Source of the DNA: CAWACP01 sp963832965 | Lineage (GTDB): Bacteria > Acidobacteriota > Terriglobia > Bryobacterales > Bryobacteraceae | Assembly: GCA_963832965.1 (NCBI GenBank) | Contig: CAWHVW010000003.1 | Location: 1,054,001-1,118,000 of the forward strand | Direction: 5' to 3' | DNA: 64,000 nucleotides | Shown: positions 62,466 through 64,000 of the stretch, piece by piece | How the letters are laid out: each line of letters begins with the position of its first letter | Position numbering within the stretch: the stretch's first letter is position 1 | Notes under the pieces: model-generated | What the model saw: the letters and a program-made list of their open reading frames with translations, nothing else | The model's database searches: none | What the model was told of the DNA's origin: nothing | Made by a program: the position numbers and the translations under genes

Positions 62466-63950
62466 ATGTTCTGGCTGGGGATTGATATTGGCACGGGCAG
62501 CTCCCGCGCCCTGCTGGTGGATGAGCAGGGACGCGTAAAACACGCCGCGAGCGCGCCGCATGAAGACATGCGCATGGACCGGCCGCTGTGGGCCGAGCAG
62601 CGCCCGGAGAACTGGTGGGACGCCGCCCAGCAGGCCATTCGCGATGTGCTCGGTGAGAGCGGAGCAACGGGAAGAGACATACGCGGCATCGGCCTCTCCG
62701 GCCAGATGCACGGCCTGACCATGCTGGATGCCTCGAACAAGGTGATCCGGCCCGCGCTCATCTGGTGCGACCAGCGCAGCCAGGCGCAAGTGGACGCTAT
62801 CAACGCGAAAGTGGGCGCCGACATGGTATTGCGCTGCACCGCGAATCCGGTGCTCACCGGCTTCACTCTGCCCAAGCTGCTGTGGGTGCGCGACAACGAA
62901 CCGGCCAACTACGCGCGCCTCCGGCACATGTTGCTGCCCAAGGATTACGTGCGCTTTCAGCTCACCGGCGAATTCGCCAGTGAAGTCTCCGACGCCTCGG
63001 GAACCGCGCTGTTCGACGTGGTGAACCGGCGCTGGTCGCTGGAGCTGGTGGACGCGCTGGGTCTTGATCGCGGCATCCTGCCGAGAGTGGTTGAATCGCA
63101 TGAAGTCACCGGATACGTCACCCGGCCGGCGGCGGAACTAACCGGGCTGGAAGAAGGCACGCCGGTGGTGGGCGGCGGCGGCGACCAGGCAGCGAGCGCG
63201 GTGGGCAACGGCATTGTGGAAACCGGCGTGGTCTCCTGCACGCTGGGGACATCCGGCGTGGTCTTCGCGCACATGGACCAGCCGCACTACGATCCGCGCG
63301 GCCGCGTCCACACCTTCTGTCACGCCGTGGCGGGCGCGTGGCACGTCATGGGCGTCACCCAGGGCGCGGGGCTCAGCTTGCAGTGGTTCCGCAATCATCT
63401 TGCGCCAGGGGTCGCCTACGACGCGCTGACTGAGGAAGCCGCGTCCGCTCCCGCCGGCTCCGAGGGCCTGTTCTGGCTGCCCTATCTGATGGGCGAGCGC
63501 ACGCCGCATCTGGACGCCACGGCGCGCGGCGGCTGGATCGGCCTTACCGCGAAACACACCCGCGCGAGCCTGATCCGGTCGTTGCTGGAAGGCGTTTCCT
63601 ACAGCCAGAAGGATTGCCTGGAGATCATTGAGGGCATGGGCGTGACGTTGTCGTCGGTACGCGTGTCGGGAGGCGGGGCGAAGAGCGCCTTCTGGCGGCA
63701 GATGCTGGCCGACGTGTTCGAGAAGCGGGTGGTGTCTCTGGAATCGCAGGAAGGTTCGGCGCACGGCGCGGCGCTGCTGGCGCTGGTGGGAACCGGGCAA
63801 TACGCGACGGTGCAGGAATGCTGCAAGGTGGCCATTCGCGAGGTGCTCTCGGTGACGCCGCGTCCGGCGGAAGCGGGGGTGTACGCCAGCGGCCATCGCG
63901 TGTATCAGTCACTGTATCCCGCGCTGAAGCCGTTCTTTGGCATGGTGTGA
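62466..63950 (+). CDS. xylB: Xylulokinase (FGGY family)
   Basis: A 494-aa sugar kinase that would phosphorylate D-xylulose with ATP. FGGY blocks: GIDIGTGSSRALLVDEQGRV, GLSGQMHGLTMLD (xylulokinase-type substrate loop), PALIWCDQRSQ, the ATP region GVVSCTLGTSGVVFAH and the C-terminal VRVSGGGAKSAFWRQMLADV. ATG 62466 follows a GAGG site. No xylose isomerase or transporter is present within the window, although a sugar-related gene set lies 25 kb away. Confidence 0.92.
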   Translation: MFWLGIDIGTGSSRALLVDEQGRVKHAASAPHEDMRMDRPLWAEQRPENWWDAAQQAIRDVLGESGATGRDIRGIGLSGQMHGLTMLDASNKVIRPALIWCDQRSQAQVDAINAKVGADMVLRCTANPVLTGFTLPKLLWVRDNEPANYARLRHMLLPKDYVRFQLTGEFASEVSDASGTALFDVVNRRWSLELVDALGLDRGILPRVVESHEVTGYVTRPAAELTGLEEGTPVVGGGGDQAASAVGNGIVETGVVSCTLGTSGVVFAHMDQPHYDPRGRVHTFCHAVAGAWHVMGVTQGAGLSLQWFRNHLAPGVAYDALTEEAASAPAGSEGLFWLPYLMGERTPHLDATARGGWIGLTAKHTRASLIRSLLEGVSYSQKDCLEIIEGMGVTLSSVRVSGGGAKSAFWRQMLADVFEKRVVSLESQEGSAHGAALLALVGTGQYATVQECCKVAIREVLSVTPRPAEAGVYASGHRVYQSLYPALKPFFGMV

Positions 63951-63963
63951 GTCCCTGGAGAAC

Positions 63964-64000
63964 ATGGCACGAACAAAGGTATTTCGCAGCGGCGATTCCC
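63964..64000 (+). CDS. Start of a VapB/AbrB-like antitoxin (truncated by window end)
   Basis: Twelve residues are visible, MARTKVFRSGDS, which match the usual beginning of swapped-hairpin AbrB-type antitoxins (AKVFxSGNS). The gene runs off the window edge. A PIN-domain toxin would be expected next. Confidence 0.5.
   Translation, partial: MARTKVFRSGDS

Overview
This is a high-GC bacterial chromosome segment. Its content fits an acidobacterium, probably of the Solibacter/Bryobacterales kind: a murC-ftsQ-ftsA-ftsZ cell-division cluster, a PilM/N/O pilus-assembly operon, an ECF sigma/anti-sigma/DUF4097 operon, many multi-PAS sensor kinases, a GH18-NodB-GT2 fusion protein and several families of short palindromic intergenic repeats. 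The taxonomic call is an inference from gene content; no rRNA or tRNA gene was seen. Several genes (murC, a PilP-like gene, a WG-repeat gene, a small membrane gene) carry apparent frameshifts. A noisy inverted fragment sits between two near-identical copies of a response-regulator end at 17.9-18.8 kb. Together these suggest a long-read or metagenome assembly with residual errors.

Layout. 0-4.3 kb: a HicAB toxin-antitoxin pair, a copper P-type ATPase, a secreted nucleotide pyrophosphatase-like phosphodiesterase and a second lone HicB-like gene. 4.4-9.2 kb: murC (frameshifted), ftsQ, ftsA, ftsZ. 9.2-12.2 kb, minus strand: ECF sigma factor, zinc-finger anti-sigma with HEAT-like repeats, and two secreted DUF4097 proteins, nearly all joined by 4-nt overlaps. 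12.3-17.8 kb: YbaK deacylase, WG-repeat protein, SDR, PilZ, TonB-dependent receptor and a DUF58 protein overlapping it. 18-21 kb: NarL-type response regulator and GAF-containing kinase. 21.8-29.5 kb: lolA, pilC, pilB, pilM, pilN, pilO, pilP-like and a prepilin-like gene, interrupted by long hairpin repeats. 29.5-36.8 kb: GH18-NodB-GT2 membrane enzyme, divergent GPH sugar symporter and GH94 phosphorylase, a plausible glycan synthesis/uptake/phosphorolysis group. 36.8-50.9 kb: two overlapping-gene signalling operons with seven sensor/regulator genes, flanking a mercuric-reductase-like flavoprotein. 51-54.5 kb: 7Fe ferredoxin, class II DAHP synthase, lytic transglycosylase, double-motif aspartic protease. 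54.6-55.9 kb: a MITE-like element and an intact IS630-type element. 56-58.3 kb: membrane protein, its decayed paralogue and a 39-aa peptide. 58.4-59.9 kb: an XRE/S24-like regulator pair with matching palindromic operators. 59.9-64 kb: ubiX, pheA, a hypothetical protein, xylulokinase and the start of a VapB/AbrB-like antitoxin.

The aromatic pathway is represented twice (DAHP synthase, prephenate dehydratase). The most unusual items are the duplicated/inverted regulator region, the XRE operator circuit, the trimodular glycan enzyme with its transporter and phosphorylase, the repeat families, and the IS630 copy whose target TA lies inside a stop codon.
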